Source: Gymnogyps californianus (lineage: Eukaryota > Chordata > Aves > Accipitriformes > Cathartidae). Taken from it: 64,000 nucleotides of DNA. A program made the translations under genes and the position numbers. The notes below the pieces were generated by a model. It made no database searches, had not been told where the DNA came from, and saw only the letters and a list, made by a program, of their open reading frames with translations. Shown piece after piece: positions 11,701-23,462 of the stretch. Every line of letters begins with the position of its first letter. Within the stretch, counting starts at the first letter, position 1. The DNA is taken from positions 44,507,600 through 44,571,599 of the forward strand of contig NC_059477.1 in the NCBI RefSeq assembly GCF_018139145.2, read 5' to 3'.

Positions 11701-14700
11701 GCTGCGCTTGGAAATGGCTTCCAAGCCCACTGGAAGGATTTGCTCCATAACCTTCCCAGAGACTGGCGTTAGGCTGACTGGCGTGTAGTTCCCTGGATCC
11801 TCTACCTTGCCCTTCTTGGAGGTAAGCGTGACATCTGCATCTTTCCAGGCATTAGGAATCTTCCCATCACCTCCACCCTTCCCATCACACTCCACCCTAG
11901 AGTGACCCTGCAATGACACTGGCAACTCTCTTACCACCCTCTAAAAAAGACTAATAATAATATTAGTCTCTAACTGATGGTACCTGATTAATTTGGGTCT
12001 TAACCATTATTCTGTACAGGGCTGACATCAAAAACACAGGTCTACAGTTATCTCAATCACGCACTTTTTATGGAAAAAAGGCTTGTGTTGCCATACTCTG
12101 GGTGTGGATCAGTGAAGAAATTTTTAATTTCAACCAAATCTATCAAAGACAAAAATCTCCAGATATTTAACTTTATAAAAAGTTCCTGAAAGTGTGTGAG
12201 AAGGAAATCCTAAATGGTGTCCCAAAGAGACAGCAAGACTGCAATGTATCTTTGTATTTTTAACAGATGCTAGAGTATCCACATGAAAGGCCACATAAAT
12301 GCTCCAAAACCAGGAAATCATGAATCTCATTACAATACTCAAGAGAACAGAGCTTGCAACATCCTAGATTTCAAACTCAATCACCCACAAGACACAGACT
12401 AATTGGAAAGACACTTCAATAGTCCTGGAAGTCACAGAACTATTCCTTAATTATTAGAAATATATTTTAAAATCTCCAACTCTTTTGAACTTTCTGTTTT
12501 ACAATACTGAAGCATGAACCTGGACAGCCATCTGCATGAAATTTAAACAAGTAAAAGACACTGCTTACCCTGAAACTAACATCTGCCCATCATAAGAAAA
12601 CGCACAAGCCAGAACTGGGGCAGAATGTCCGTTCAATGTACATTTATATTTTAATTCAACACCTAAAAATACAAAAAGTAAATTATTACATATGGACATA
12701 TTTGACAAGGTATAAGACAAGCTGCTTTTAGAAGCGTAAAGCTGCACCAAAGATCTCTGTGACATACTGTCTAGAAAAAAGGGGATAAAAGATCACAGAG
12801 ACAACATCTCTGACTTCCTCACTTTGTAGTCTTAGCATGTCTAGCGGTGTTTTAGATAATTAAATGTGCATCTGTACACAAAATATTCATCCTTACAGAC
12901 TTCTATATAAAATAGATTACAAAAAAATACCCACTGAAGATGTTTTTGGCCATCTGCCTAGTCTCTACATAGCAGTCACACATCTACATTGCAGTTTTAG
13001 CAGGAGCCAACACTGTTTTAATTTCTCCAGCTCTTGCTCGAGGGCCAAGATGTACTGAAAGATGAAAGGAAACCTCTCCCTGGCCTGGTAGATTAAGAGG
13101 TTTCAACCTATCAACCTGCTCAAAGACCACAGCAGAAATGTTACTGGTTACCAAAAGATAAAAATACTAATTAAAACCAAATGTTTATCATAACATTAAG
13201 TTTGAGGGAATTGAGGATTTTTTTTTTTTTTAATCTTTACTTTACAATTATTGATAAATAGATCACTAAATAAAATCTGCAGGGCCCAATGTCACAAAGT
13301 GCTGCATGCCTTAGCTGCCCTCCTGCTAAACAATTAAAAGAAAACTTTCAACTTGTGGTTACTTTGGCTGTGAATCCATGACAGCAGTATAAATTTGATC
13401 TTATATGTAAATTGTCATTAAAGACTTAAGACATTGGAATATTAAAAAACCACCACTATACACACCTAAGAAATCTGCAAACAAAATAAGCCAGAGTTTG
13501 ATCTGATTATCTTGACCACAAGAAGCCATCTGGAAGTATCTGAATCCATGTTCACCATCTGATAAAATTCAAATATATTAATGGGAATAAGAAGCACTGA
13601 AAATAACAGCGTATCAGTAAACTACATCACCATTCTTACACTAGAACTTGGTAAATTTCCTTATCTCAGTACTACTTTTAAAAAGTATTAATAAAAATAA
13701 TTGCAGAAGTTCTAAAACCATTTAGAAGTAAGAAATAGGTATCACTATTATACCATTTCCTGAACAAGCAGATAAAGACCAGAACTGGGCTCATATTTTA
13801 AGTTTTCTTGATGGTAAATGTTTGATTCCTCTATCTACTGAGTGCAACAACATGGTCTTTTAACCTAAATTATATAGTTATATCCATTTCTTCTACGGTT
13901 CAGTAGTTCCCAAACTTAACCACATACGCATGTACAAAATTTGAGAGTATCTGACAGGCTCTTTTCATAATTTTAAATGTTCAGCTTTTCATTTTTATAA
14001 ACTAAGTGATGTTTCATGACTGCAGTCCAGCCAACCACTTGAGAAATACTGCATTAAAGATGAAATACAACAGTAATAGTTTTATAGCTTTCCCCTCTCT
14101 ATTCAGTGGATTTGAATATTTCTGAATTACCATGTTCCATTCTAAATGTGTTGTTTCAGCCCATTTTCAATTTTTTTTAATTATTCTTAAGTCCTGTGCC
14201 AAATTATTTCTGCTCTTCTACTCCACTGAGCTGGCATACGACCCTGACACAAGTCACCATAACAATCCTTCAGTGGCATTACCTCTGTGTCCTGGTTTCG
14301 GCTGGGACAGAGTTAACTTTCTTTTTAGTAGCTGGTACAGTGCTGTGTTTTGGATTTAGTGTGAGAATGATGTTGATAACACTCTGATGTTTTAGCTGTT
14401 GCTAAGTAGCGCTTATCTTAAGCCAAGGACTTTTCAGTTTCCCATGCTCTGCCAGCAAGCAGGTGGGCAAGGAGCTGGGAGGGAGCAGAGCCGGGGCAGC
14501 TGACCCCAACTAGCCAAAGGGGTATTCCATACCATGGAACGTCATGCCCAGTATATAAACAGGGGGGAGCTGGCCGGGAGGGGCGGATCGCGGTTCGGGA
14601 ACTAACTGAGCATCGGTCAGCGGGTGGTGAGCAATTGCATTGTGCATCACTGGGGTTTTTTTTTCCTTCCCCCCCCCCCCCCCTTCTTTTGTTGCATTCC

Positions 14701-17700
14701 TTTTCATTACTATTATTATTATTTTTCATTATTACTATTGTTAGTATTATATTTTACTTTAGCTATTAAACTGTTCTTATCTCAACCCACGAGTTTTACT
14801 TTTTTTTCCTTTGCTTTCCTCCTCCTCACCCCACTGGGAGGGGGAGGGGGAAGCGGCTGCGTGGTGCTTAGTTGCTGGCTGGGGTTAAACCACGACACTC
14901 TGCCAGTACCAAGTCTTAGAATTCCTACAAGAATCACCAGGATTAAGGCTGGAAATCAGAAAATCAGACATCTTAAGGGCTCATCTTTCCAGCTCTGTAG
15001 GTACCAGAAATGTCAAAATATTTACTGTCAAGTGTCTTAAAAAATAACCCCAGAGATTTTATCTCCACTTTTCCTCCACATAAAGTATATTTTAATTTCA
15101 TATGGTTATCACAATAAAATCCCAGTATACATAGACCTGTTTGTTCACAGGAACAATGAGAGCTACTATGACTGTAGCAGATCTTAGGACTTACATCAAA
15201 TTTCTTAACCATTAAAGCAAAGTGCATCATTTTTGCTAGGATTTTACAGTGTAAGATTTGGGTCTTACAGAGAGATGAGTAGCACGCATTAGCTATCATG
15301 CTGTAAAAACACATTTCTTGGTAACTAAGAACTTGTTACTTGGAAACTTGGTCTGGATGAGAATTCTGTCATGATGCACAGACTTTGACACTATTGTACC
15401 AGTTACCAACTTGTTAATGGGGTATTACAGTGTGGTACACGCAGAGCTCTTTGGGACAACTTGGAGGGGACTACACTGTCTTCCACTGAGGTTCACTAGA
15501 AAATTTTAGCAAGATCAGCCAATTTTTTACCAGTATCGCTAGGTAATTTCACTGAAGTTTACTTATTCAGGAGGAGGGCAGCACTGAAACTTTGCAGTCA
15601 GATGGGAAAGCCCGCACAGCATTACAACTGCTCTAGATCTGACGAGCTTCTATGCACTGTGACTGAATCCACTTTAAAAGTAGGGGAATCATCTGTTACA
15701 AATAGTCTAAAGCACAAAGAACCAATCAGAAACTCTGGTTCTAATTTTGCTCTCAATTAAGCAGGTAAAGGGAGTCTCAATCTAAAACCATCTTTAATTG
15801 TACTGGATAAGCACTACTTGTGTGGATTTTGTAATGTGTTAAATCTGCCAATAATCCCAGAAGTTTCAATCCTCAGTGGTTAAAAAGCAACACACAAAAA
15901 GGAAAAATGTTGACTTTCAATAACATATGGCTTAAATAAAATTAAGAATGATCATAAATCAGCTAAAAAAAATCCACAGTGTAGGAAATACTTGCTTTCT
16001 TGCCTATTTCTCTCTATCTTGGCAGAAGGCTGAAGGGTTGGTAACATACTTTTTTTAACCAAGAGAATAATCTCAAGAGGAAATGGAGCGGTGGAAATTC
16101 CACTCTGATCTGTTTCAGCTTCAACGTGTTCCTTTGCCCTCAGATGCAACTCTTAGTTGACAATGGAGTTTTTTGGGTAGTATTTTCACCAAGAAAGATC
16201 TAGAGGTGTTATTTAAAGATTAATCCCCTTTCTATTGTGACAGATTAATTCAGTGCTGTCCCTACACCTTTCAGTGGACACACATTTGATTGATTTGGTA
16301 TTGTCAGTCACTAATTCTCTGTACTGAAGTATATGCTCACATTCTATTTTCTCAGCTTTCTCCTGCTTCTGTCCTGCCTTTTTCCCTGCTTCTTCTCCTG
16401 CTCTGTACCACCTTCTTAGACAAGGTGGTACACAGACAGCAGTACTTATTGCTGTGTTCAGCACTGAAAGATGCAAGTGGCTGCTAAGTTATAATTTTTG
16501 GTACCTTTGAAAGAGCAGCTCATGCGTACTCTGAAAACAGAAGACTACATTCTTTACGGAGACCATTTTGTCTCCATAGTACATCTGGAAAGCACAAAAG
16601 TATACCTACAAGGTTGTTAAGACAACTTACAACATTACTTCCGAAATCTGACAATGAGGCTTCTGCCCAATTTCCCAACCTCCATCAAAAGCAGATGACT
16701 ACGTGATTTTCTAACTCTTTATTAAACACTTTCACCTGACAAAAATTTATACAAATTAACCTTCCAGCTTTTCAGACTCTTATAAATATTTCAGAATTTC
16801 CAATATTTGGTTGTTTGGCTATGATACTTTCCTGTACTGCGATGAACTTCTACCTGGATATTTCAAATAGAAGTTCTCCTTGTTTGTGCAAATGTTTCTT
16901 CCCACTATAGAACCTATGTAAGCTTAGATATGCAACTCTTCAGTATTCCCGCACAATTATACAAAAAGTCTGTGTTGTGACATAATTGTACTGGTTTTGG
17001 CTGGAATAGTAGCTCCTATGGTGCTATGCTTTGGATAGTGACCAAAAGAGTGCTGATAACACAGGGATGTGTTAGTTACTGCTGAGCAGTGCTTGCACAG
17101 CCTCGAGGCCTTTTCTGCTCCTCACCCTGTCCCGCCAGCAAGCAGGCTGGGGGTGCACAAGGAGCTGGGAGGGGACACAGCCGGGACAGCTGACCCCAGC
17201 TGACCACAGGGTTATCCCATACCTGTCATGGTTTAACCCCAGCCAGCAACTCAGCACCACGCAGCCGCTTCCCCCTTCCCCCTCCCAGTGGGGTGAGGAG
17301 GAGGAAAGAGGGGGGAAAAAAAAAAAAAGTAAAACTCGTGGGTTGAGATAAGAACAGTTTAATAACTGAAGTAAAATATAATACTAACAATAGTAATAAT
17401 GAAATATAATAATAATAATAGTAATGAAAAGGAATATAACAAAAAAGGAGGGGGAGGAAGGGAAAAAACCAACCAACCAAACAAACAAAACCACCAGTGA
17501 TGCACAATGCAATTGCTCACCACCCGCTGACCGATGCCAGAGCCGCGATCCACCCCTCCCAGCCAACTCCCCCAGTTTATATACTGGGCATGACGTTCCA
17601 TGGTATGGAATACCCCTTTGGCTAGTTGGGGTCAGCTGCCCCGGCCGTGCTCCCTCCCAGCTTCTTGCACACCTGCTTGCTGGCAGAGCATGGGAAACTG

Positions 17701-20700
17701 AAAACTCCTTGGCTGAAGATAAGCGCTACTTAGCAACAACTAAAACATCAGAGTGTTATCAACATCATTCTCACACTAAATCCAAAACACAGCACTGTAC
17801 CAGCTACTAAGAAGAAAATTAACTCTGTCCCAGCCGAAACCAGGACAATACCGTATGGCATTGTGCTCAGCATAGAAAGCTGGTCGAAAGAAGGAGGAAG
17901 GGGGGGATGTTCAGAGTTAAGGCATTTGTCTTCTCAAGCCACCGTTATGTGTGATGAATCCCTGCTTTCCTGGAAGAGGCTGAACACCTGCCTGCTGATG
18001 GGAAGCAGTGAATGAATTCCTTGGTTTGCCTTGCTTGCACTTGCAGCATTTGCTTTCTCTATTAAACTGCCTTTATGGCAAGCCAGGAGTTTTCGCACTT
18101 TTGCCTTTCGATTCTGTCCCCATCCCATTGGGAGAGAGTGAGCAAGCAGCTGCGTAGGGCTGAGCTGCCCACTGGGGTTAAACCACAACAATAATTTTAA
18201 AAGCCTGTACACACAAATGCAAAGCTTTCCCTGAGATAGCTGGAAGTTTAAATATGCAATTTTCAGTATACATGTTTTTGCCTATAGAAAAATCTAGGTT
18301 CTAATTATTTTAGTTCCACAGAAAGCCTTACAAATGTGAAATGAATGAAAACTGAACATAATATGCAATGCAGCCCTGAGAAAGCCATACACTATGCATG
18401 CCTTATGTTTTTGATCTCAATATCCAAATATATACAAGAATAGCAGATTTGATTCTCAAAAGAAAAAAAACTAAGTTCTTGCCCATCACAGCTGTAAAGA
18501 AGCACATAATAACAAAACTGAAATGCAACTTACAGTGAGGTCAGCTAAAACAGCTGTAAGACGTTTGAACAGTACCACATCTTAGTAGGACACATGAGAT
18601 TCTGGGCTCATTGCTCCCCCAAATTCCTCTGAGAAAGTCAGGTGCAGGAAAACAGTCTATCTATTCACATCCCACAGCTCAAGCATTCAGCTTATTAGGT
18701 TTACAGTTCTCTGCACTGCTTTAATCCAGTCCTGCTCCTTGGGGAACCCAAGTATGAAAGAGTAGAGTGGGAATGGTAATCAAGCACTGCATCTTCTAAC
18801 ACCCTTGTTAGCCCCGGGAGATAGGCTTCACTTACAGACACTGCCCAAACATTTTCCAAAACGCTGACAGGATAATTAGCTACTGAAAGCTATCTAAGCA
18901 TGCTAATCACCTTGTTTGTTGACCTAGTACATTTCTTGTCATCAACCTGACCACAACTTTTACTTAAGAATATTCAGAATATTCTAAAACATCAGCTCTT
19001 CCCAATGTCATTTGTATGTTGAGCACTGATAACAAAAAGAATATGAAAACAAGAGCTAGAGAGAAATAATTCTTTTTTCCATGTTCCTCCCCTGACGAGT
19101 CAAGTAACTAACCAGAAATTGGCTGTGAAGAAATATCACAGCAGGTAACGCCAAGATCATGTGCTTTTTCATTATACAGGCATCTCATTTTATCATCCCA
19201 AATGGTTAAATCACCACACGAAGATCCAGTGACAAAGAAATTTCCATTAGGAGAAAATGCACAGGCCACCAAAGAACCATCTTTAACGTTCCCAGATCTG
19301 AAAAGCAAGAGTACACAGGATTTGAATTTAGAGTAAGTAACGTTCTGAAGAAGTGATCTCTAAAATGCAATCTGATACAATAAGCCAAACTGTTCTAAGT
19401 TTTGCATGTTGAAACTTGGCAACAGAAGGGAGAGACCCTCACACCAACTGTGGAAAGAGATGCAAAATAAGCACAGCTGCAGGAACCAGGACCTGCTCTT
19501 TGACTGCAGGAGGAAAAATGTGAGATGGCACCCCAAGGAAATAATTTTAACTGAGTGATAAAATAATTTTTAAACTAAAGACAATCTGCATGGACGTACC
19601 ATATGAAAGGCACAATGCACTGTTAAAATTCTATGGCAGGATAAATTTTAGAAGTCAAAGATAAATACAAAACTATCATTACACAGATTTACATGTACGC
19701 AAACAGGGGAAAAAAAAGGCTCCCACAATCTCTCTGTTCTGTTTTTAAAGACAAAACAGAACACCTACTAACCCATATGATAAGCTGTAGCTGAGTAGAA
19801 TACTTTGTGATTTATGATATAGGGTTAATTTGGGACTTCTTGTACACAAGAGAAAGCAATGTGAAAAAAACAGTTTCTACATTTTAACTAAGTTGGCCAA
19901 AGCACTTTGTAAAACTGTTCTTAAAAGAAAATTCCTAGCAGATATGGAAGTGTGGTCAATCCTCGGGAAGGAAGTGGGGTCAACCTAACATCCTTTAGCT
20001 TATCTGATAGTAACCTAAAGTCAACTGAAAGTGTCTCACTCCTTAATGGACGCTAGATCTGGCCCAGCATGCATAGCTGAATCTTTAAGTGAAGGAAAAA
20101 AATCACAGCCATAAGCAACAGCCATACAGCAAGAAATGTCAGTCTTATTTACTCTGTCGTTGTATTTTATAGAACAGCTGCTCATTCTCTTTTGCTGACA
20201 GAAATTTTATTTACTGCCAGAGGTGTCAAACTTAATGCCACAGAAGACAAGTCAATAAACTTTCCTGAGAGCCTCTCTAATCAGACCCAGGACCTTCAAA
20301 AAAGCATTGACTCCCTTAATTCTATCATTAACAATACTATCAAATACACTACAGTGCTTCCCGTTTTTCTACGTACAATTCTTTTTCCTTAGTACAGCTT
20401 TGAAAACTTTCCTTCTTTCACAGAAAAAGCTGCCGATTCTGCTCTGAAAATGTAAGTCAAATAAACGGTACTAGACATGTTCAGAGCATGCATTTAAGAC
20501 TTTCAGGCCAGATATCAGTATCGTAACTACTGAACAGGAAATAGAGAACACTTTAAGAAATACACATAAATTAACTTTTTTTCATGTTGTTCACATCCAT
20601 CACAGAGATGATTTAAACAGCCATCTTACTTCACAATTTGAACAGACAGTCACTTACAACAGTTGAGCTGATAAGGAGTAACTGGATACCTTTGTTGTAA

Positions 20701-23003
20701 TTACCATCCATATATTTAGTCAAGTGACATAATAGTGTGGTAAAAGGTGTCCTCTTTTTTAGCATCGACACAATCAACTGTTGCCACAGAAACAGAGGAC
20801 CACAGACTGACATTAGATGGGTAACCAAATTCCTCTGACATAATTTTTAAGTACCTTGATAATTTCTAAGTAATACTGATCTCAGCTTTAAGAAAATGGG
20901 ACAGGTGCACTTTTCTATTTGCAATTACAAATGACAATAATAATAAAAAAAATTCATCAGCTGAAAATATATATACACACACATCCCAAAATATATACAA
21001 TTAAAGTTAAGCTGACCACTGTTGGCATGTTAACACTTTGAAATGAACTTTTAAAAGTGAAGTGAAGGGGACAGGACTGGAATCTTCAAGTTCTTTCTTG
21101 TTTCTTTACCAAGGAAACACCAAAGTACAATAGTTTCTGCTTAAAACAACAATATAGTTTCTACATAGTCATTATACATTCACCATTCAACTAGGAGGAA
21201 ATTAAGGATGTACGTCTAAAACATGCATCACTGCCTATATTAATAGTATATACTTGTAAGAAATGACTTTTTAATATTTCTGGGTTTTTCCCTGTCAGTA
21301 ACAAGTATTCTGAATAAAAAACAAAGAACCTCTTCACTAGTAATACCTCAGAATAGATAAACCCTTAGACCTCAGAATACTAATGACTGAAATTCCCAAT
21401 TTTTCTTAAAGATAAAACTAAGAAACAACATGTAACCAATACCTCTTTACTCTCTGAAAACAAAACAACCATTTCAGTGTTTCTGTATGCATTACAAACA
21501 ATAAGGTGGCAAAAATCTATTAGAATTCTGTTTATGGGCAGGTTTCCAGATTTACACGACTTCAGATAACTATAATCAATCTGTTTGAAAAATTTTACAG
21601 TTCCCATCTAAATCACTGCTGTGGAAGGCAAAGGCAGAGAGGCCACAAAAGCAGTAACATGCTTGGCAGGGGATTACCAAAACCAAACAAGTTTGGCTTT
21701 CAAAAATGGCTGCTCCCTCATCCTGAGTGAAACATCTCATCAATTCTCTCAAATTCTTAACTTCTTTCCTAAATTTAGAGAGATGTTGTGTAGTTGCTGC
21801 TCCAAAACCTAAATAATGTCTTGCCTAAGTACAGATTACAACTGGCCTGAAGACTTTACTGAAATATAGAGATGTAGAGGAGGACTTTGAAGACCACCCT
21901 AAGGTTCATGCCTTTAACTGTGCAACATCACTAAAAATGCTTATCTGCTTTGTTTCAAATGTTTATTGGAAACCCAAGTGAAATGTTGACTGTCATACTT
22001 AACTCACTCAGCTCCAATACTCCTTTCTCTCACCATTGTCTTAAACTGTATGGTTTCAGGATATGTCAATAGTTTCCAAACTCCTTGATTCCTGGATTAC
22101 TATCAAGATTCTAAGACCTTCCTGGACTCCAAATAGCCTTGTAATTAAATATTTAATTAAAACCCACTATGTATAATGCAATATAAGGCACACAGCACAG
22201 TCAGGCTCCACTAACTGTATATTATGTATCACAGTTTGTTGACCCACTGTTTAGAAACCAGATGCATGCAGCATGCAATGCATCCTGATTTCATGTTAAA
22301 TTAAAGAAAACACTTCCATGAACTTAAAAATCAGGATTTAGATGAAAGGTAACTTGGTAAAAATTAAACCTTCTTGAGTTTGCATTGTTTAACTTTAAAA
22401 CAAACAAACAAACAAACCAACCCACCAGACTCAGCATTTCTCCCTCTCCTACTGATAATCTTTTGGTCTTCTAAATCCTATTCCTGTTTCTTCATGATAT
22501 CAATCAGTGGTGTACGTCTGCAAGTCTTGTACACAGTACAGCATACTACTTAAATTATATTCTTGTCATTGTAAACAAGGCTGTCAAAAAATATTTGGCA
22601 CTCACCTGTACAGTTTCAATGACTGCATGTTCCAAAGAACTACACTCCCATCCGCTGCCCCTGACACTAAGTATGTGGACTCAGGAGAAAATCGGCAGAC
22701 TCTCACAGGACTGCCGCTGGGCTGCTCTAGCACTGCCAGCATCTGACCATTGCGAGTGTCCCAAACCACGGTGGTGCCATCTGTTGAACATGAAGCTAAA
22801 ACGTGTCCTGATGGAGAGAAGCAGCAGCAGTGGACAGCATATGTATGACCTTTTAAAGGTGAGTACGGAAGCTCAGTAAAGTTGTTTAAAGAATAAACAC
22901 GAATTGTTTTGTCCAAGGAACAAGTAGCCAGGCACGATGATGAGAAGGCACAGTAGTTGACATCATCACTATGATCTGCTAAAGTGTGAATTAACGTCAC
23001 CAT
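8591..23003 (-). CDS. WDSUB1: WDSUB1, 5' eight coding exons (partial at the C-terminus)
   Basis: WD repeat, SAM and U-box domain-containing protein 1. Exons, 5' to 3': 22606-23003, 19113-19297, 13466-13558, 12569-12662, 10306-10339, 9871-9911, 9667-9773, 8591-8770. All junctions are GT-AG and the phases join without a break to give 377 residues plus one base. Seven WD40-type repeats span about residues 1-317 and a SAM domain starts near residue 330. The human protein is about 476 residues and ends in a U-box, the E2-binding fold of E3 ubiquitin ligases. That last part, about 100 residues, is not seen in 1-8590 and is probably beyond the left edge. The start was chosen at the ATG whose codon begins at 23003: it has A at -3 and G at +4 and matches the known N-terminus ([11 protein letters not shown]). 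BAZ2B lies upstream on the same strand. A ligase role is inferred from the family; the visible part only shows scaffold domains. Confidence 0.95.
8771..9666 (-). other. WDSUB1 intron, coding exons 7-8
   Basis: GT-AG intron of 896 bases, AT-rich, with a poly-A run near 9465. No other feature seen. Confidence 0.85.
9667..9773 (-). CDS. WDSUB1: WDSUB1 coding exon 7: WD repeat 7
   Basis: 107 bases, residues 282-317. The acceptor is tatttttatttgtag and the donor is GCAG followed by gttagt. Translation: [20 protein letters not shown], then [15 protein letters not shown]. This closes the WD40 propeller. Confidence 0.95.
9871..9911 (-). CDS. WDSUB1: WDSUB1 coding exon 6: 41-base micro-exon
   Basis: 41 bases, residues 269-281 plus two bases. 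The acceptor is ttcttttacag and the donor is ACCAG followed by gtaaga. Translation: [13 protein letters not shown], where the family has NTENILHTLTQHT. The arginine codon that follows is split across the intron. Confidence 0.93.
9912..10305 (-). other. WDSUB1 intron, coding exons 5-6
   Basis: 394 bases between two micro-exons. Nothing else seen. Confidence 0.85.
10306..10339 (-). CDS. WDSUB1: WDSUB1 coding exon 5: 34-base micro-exon closing WD repeat 6
   Basis: Only 34 bases. Translation: [11 protein letters not shown], the VDKSVIVYD strand of the family. The first base completes the glycine codon from the previous exon, and the exon ends in phase 0 before gtaagt. The acceptor (tttttttaaaag) is purine-containing near the site and looks weak, but the phase and the protein match are both exact. 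Confidence 0.92.
10790..10879 (+). repeat. Degenerate tandem repeat, about three units of 27-31 bases
   Basis: The unit is around TATAGTGGTGCAATGCAATC followed by CATAAAA. Two good copies and one degraded first copy (agtagtgcaatgcaatacat). It lies in the WDSUB1 intron between coding exons 4 and 5. Confidence 0.85.
11484..11940 (-). mobile_element. Old CR1 fragment (reverse-transcriptase region)
   Basis: The minus-strand frame reads [20 protein letters not shown], then [16 protein letters not shown]. This matches the CR1 block FKKGKKEDPGNYRPVSLTSVPGK of the reverse transcriptase. More diverged than the other copies and broken by stops and indels. Similar but weaker CR1-like sequence continues to about 12090. 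It lies in a WDSUB1 intron. Confidence 0.8.
12569..12662 (-). CDS. WDSUB1: WDSUB1 coding exon 4: WD repeat 6, first part
   Basis: 94 bases, residues 226-256. The acceptor is gtatttttag and the donor is TCAGG followed by gtaagc. Translation: [20 protein letters not shown], then [11 protein letters not shown]. It contains the GH dipeptide and the hydrophobic strand of a WD blade. Confidence 0.96.
12663..13465 (-). other. WDSUB1 intron, coding exons 3-4
   Basis: 803 bases, AT-rich, with a T run near 13220. Nothing else seen. Confidence 0.85.
13466..13558 (-). CDS. WDSUB1: WDSUB1 coding exon 3: WD repeat 5
   Basis: 93 bases, residues 195-225. The acceptor is ttttatcag and the donor is TTAG followed by gtgtgt. 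Translation: [20 protein letters not shown], then [12 protein letters not shown]. Found by phase and family match; it is too short to stand out as an open frame. Confidence 0.94.
   Translation of the reverse strand: MVNMDSDTSRWLLVVKIIRSNSGLFCLQIS
14288..14897 (+). mobile_element. Solo LTR, ERVL-like, with CTCTG target-site duplication
   Basis: 610 bases starting TGTCCTGGTTTCGGCTGGGA and ending TTAAACCACGACA, so TG...CA ends. It is flanked by a perfect CTCTG on both sides (14283-14287 and 14898-14902). A TATATAA box (14552-14558) and an ATTAAA signal (14765-14770) fit a complete promoter and polyadenylation unit. No internal gag, pol or env sequence adjoins it, so it is a solo LTR left by recombination. 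A 5-bp duplication fits ERVL-type integration. It contains a run of 15 C near 14669. Confidence 0.9.
16987..18190 (+). mobile_element. Older solo LTR split by a nested LTR, ATAAT duplication
   Basis: Two halves, 16987-17223 and 17853-18190, about 575 bases when joined. It starts TGTACTGGTTTTGGCTGGAA and ends TTAAACCACAACA, a diverged relative of the other two LTRs. Flanked by perfect ATAAT (16982-16986 and 18191-18195). The interruption is the LTR at 17224-17847 with its duplicated ATACC. It lies in the WDSUB1 intron between coding exons 2 and 3. Confidence 0.88.
17224..17847 (-). mobile_element. Solo LTR, same family, nested in an older LTR, ATACC duplication
   Basis: 624 bases. On the plus strand it reads TGTCATGGTTTAACCCCAGC at the left and AACCAGGACA at the right, so the LTR points left. 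It is flanked by perfect ATACC (17219-17223 and 17848-17852). Closely similar to the LTR at 14288-14897 but with its own target site, so a separate insertion. The target is the inside of an older LTR (16987-18190). Confidence 0.9.
19113..19297 (-). CDS. WDSUB1: WDSUB1 coding exon 2: WD repeat 4
   Basis: 185 bases, residues 133-194. The acceptor is tcttgcttttcag and the donor is TCTG followed by gttagt. The translation runs from [18 protein letters not shown] through [13 protein letters not shown] to ISSQPIS. The blade has the usual CAFSPNG...GS..DLTIWD pattern. Confidence 0.96.
19298..22605 (-). other. WDSUB1 intron, coding exons 1-2
   Basis: 3.3 kb, AT-rich. The only frame of note is a plus-strand 66-codon one at 20192-20392 with a heptad-like Leu/Ile stretch after a good AG. 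It is not recognised and probably chance. Confidence 0.8.
22606..23003 (-). CDS. WDSUB1: WDSUB1 coding exon 1: start codon and WD repeats 1-3
   Basis: Encodes residues 1-132 plus two bases of codon 133. Three WD40 blades are visible: one ending near [15 protein letters not shown], one from [17 protein letters not shown] to TTVVWDT, and one ending GSVVLWN. The donor is CTGTACAG followed by gtgagt. A 24-base non-coding stretch (23004-23027) precedes the ATG and begins after a ttttttcag acceptor, so at least one upstream non-coding exon exists. Confidence 0.97.
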
Positions 23004-23027
23004 TTTATCTACTTTCAACAAAAATAC
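23004..23027 (-). other. WDSUB1: WDSUB1 5' UTR part of the first coding exon
   Basis: Non-coding bases between the acceptor (ttttttcag, ending at 23028) and the ATG. There is no upstream ATG in this stretch. The rest of the 5' UTR must come from an exon in or near the CpG island about 5 kb upstream. Confidence 0.8.
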
Positions 23028-23462
23028 CTGAAAAAAAGTTTAACAGTTAGACTCATCTCTCCTATTTTATAAATGAAACATACTACCTTAACAAGACACA
23101 TTCTCCAGGAAAAAAATAATAAATTCATTTGCATAGGCAGATTTTTCATTTAAGCATTGTTTTATCTTCAACATAAATCAGAGATTAATCACAGCAATTA
23201 GATAACAGATTTACAACTTGGTTAGAATTACTGTATCTAAACTTTTAATGTCAACTTGCAATTTTGCAGTACAACATGCAAGATTACATAGTAGCTACTT
23301 GGTCTTAGAGCAGTGGCAAAACGAGTTATTCTAGTTATTTAATTTATGCTAAGAAGTTTGCTGTTCAAATGTGTTATCATTTGCATCTACACTAGACACA
23401 ATGGAGTAAATGGGCACTGTAGAAGACAGTCAAAGCATTACTTGGGGTTGCACCAGGAATAC

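Larger units (their letters stand above)
10340..12568 (-). other. WDSUB1 intron, coding exons 4-5
   Basis: 2.2 kb holding the tandem repeat at 10790-10879 and the old CR1 fragment at 11484-11940. The rest is unremarkable. Confidence 0.85.
13559..19112 (-). other. WDSUB1 intron, coding exons 2-3
   Basis: 5.6 kb. It contains the solo LTR (14288-14897) and the nested LTR pair (16987-18190). Outside these I see no gene. Confidence 0.85.

Noticed and set aside
14418..15040. Open frames of 65-138 codons around 14418-15040
   Set aside because: They fall in the solo LTR, including its C and T runs and ATT repeats; non-coding.
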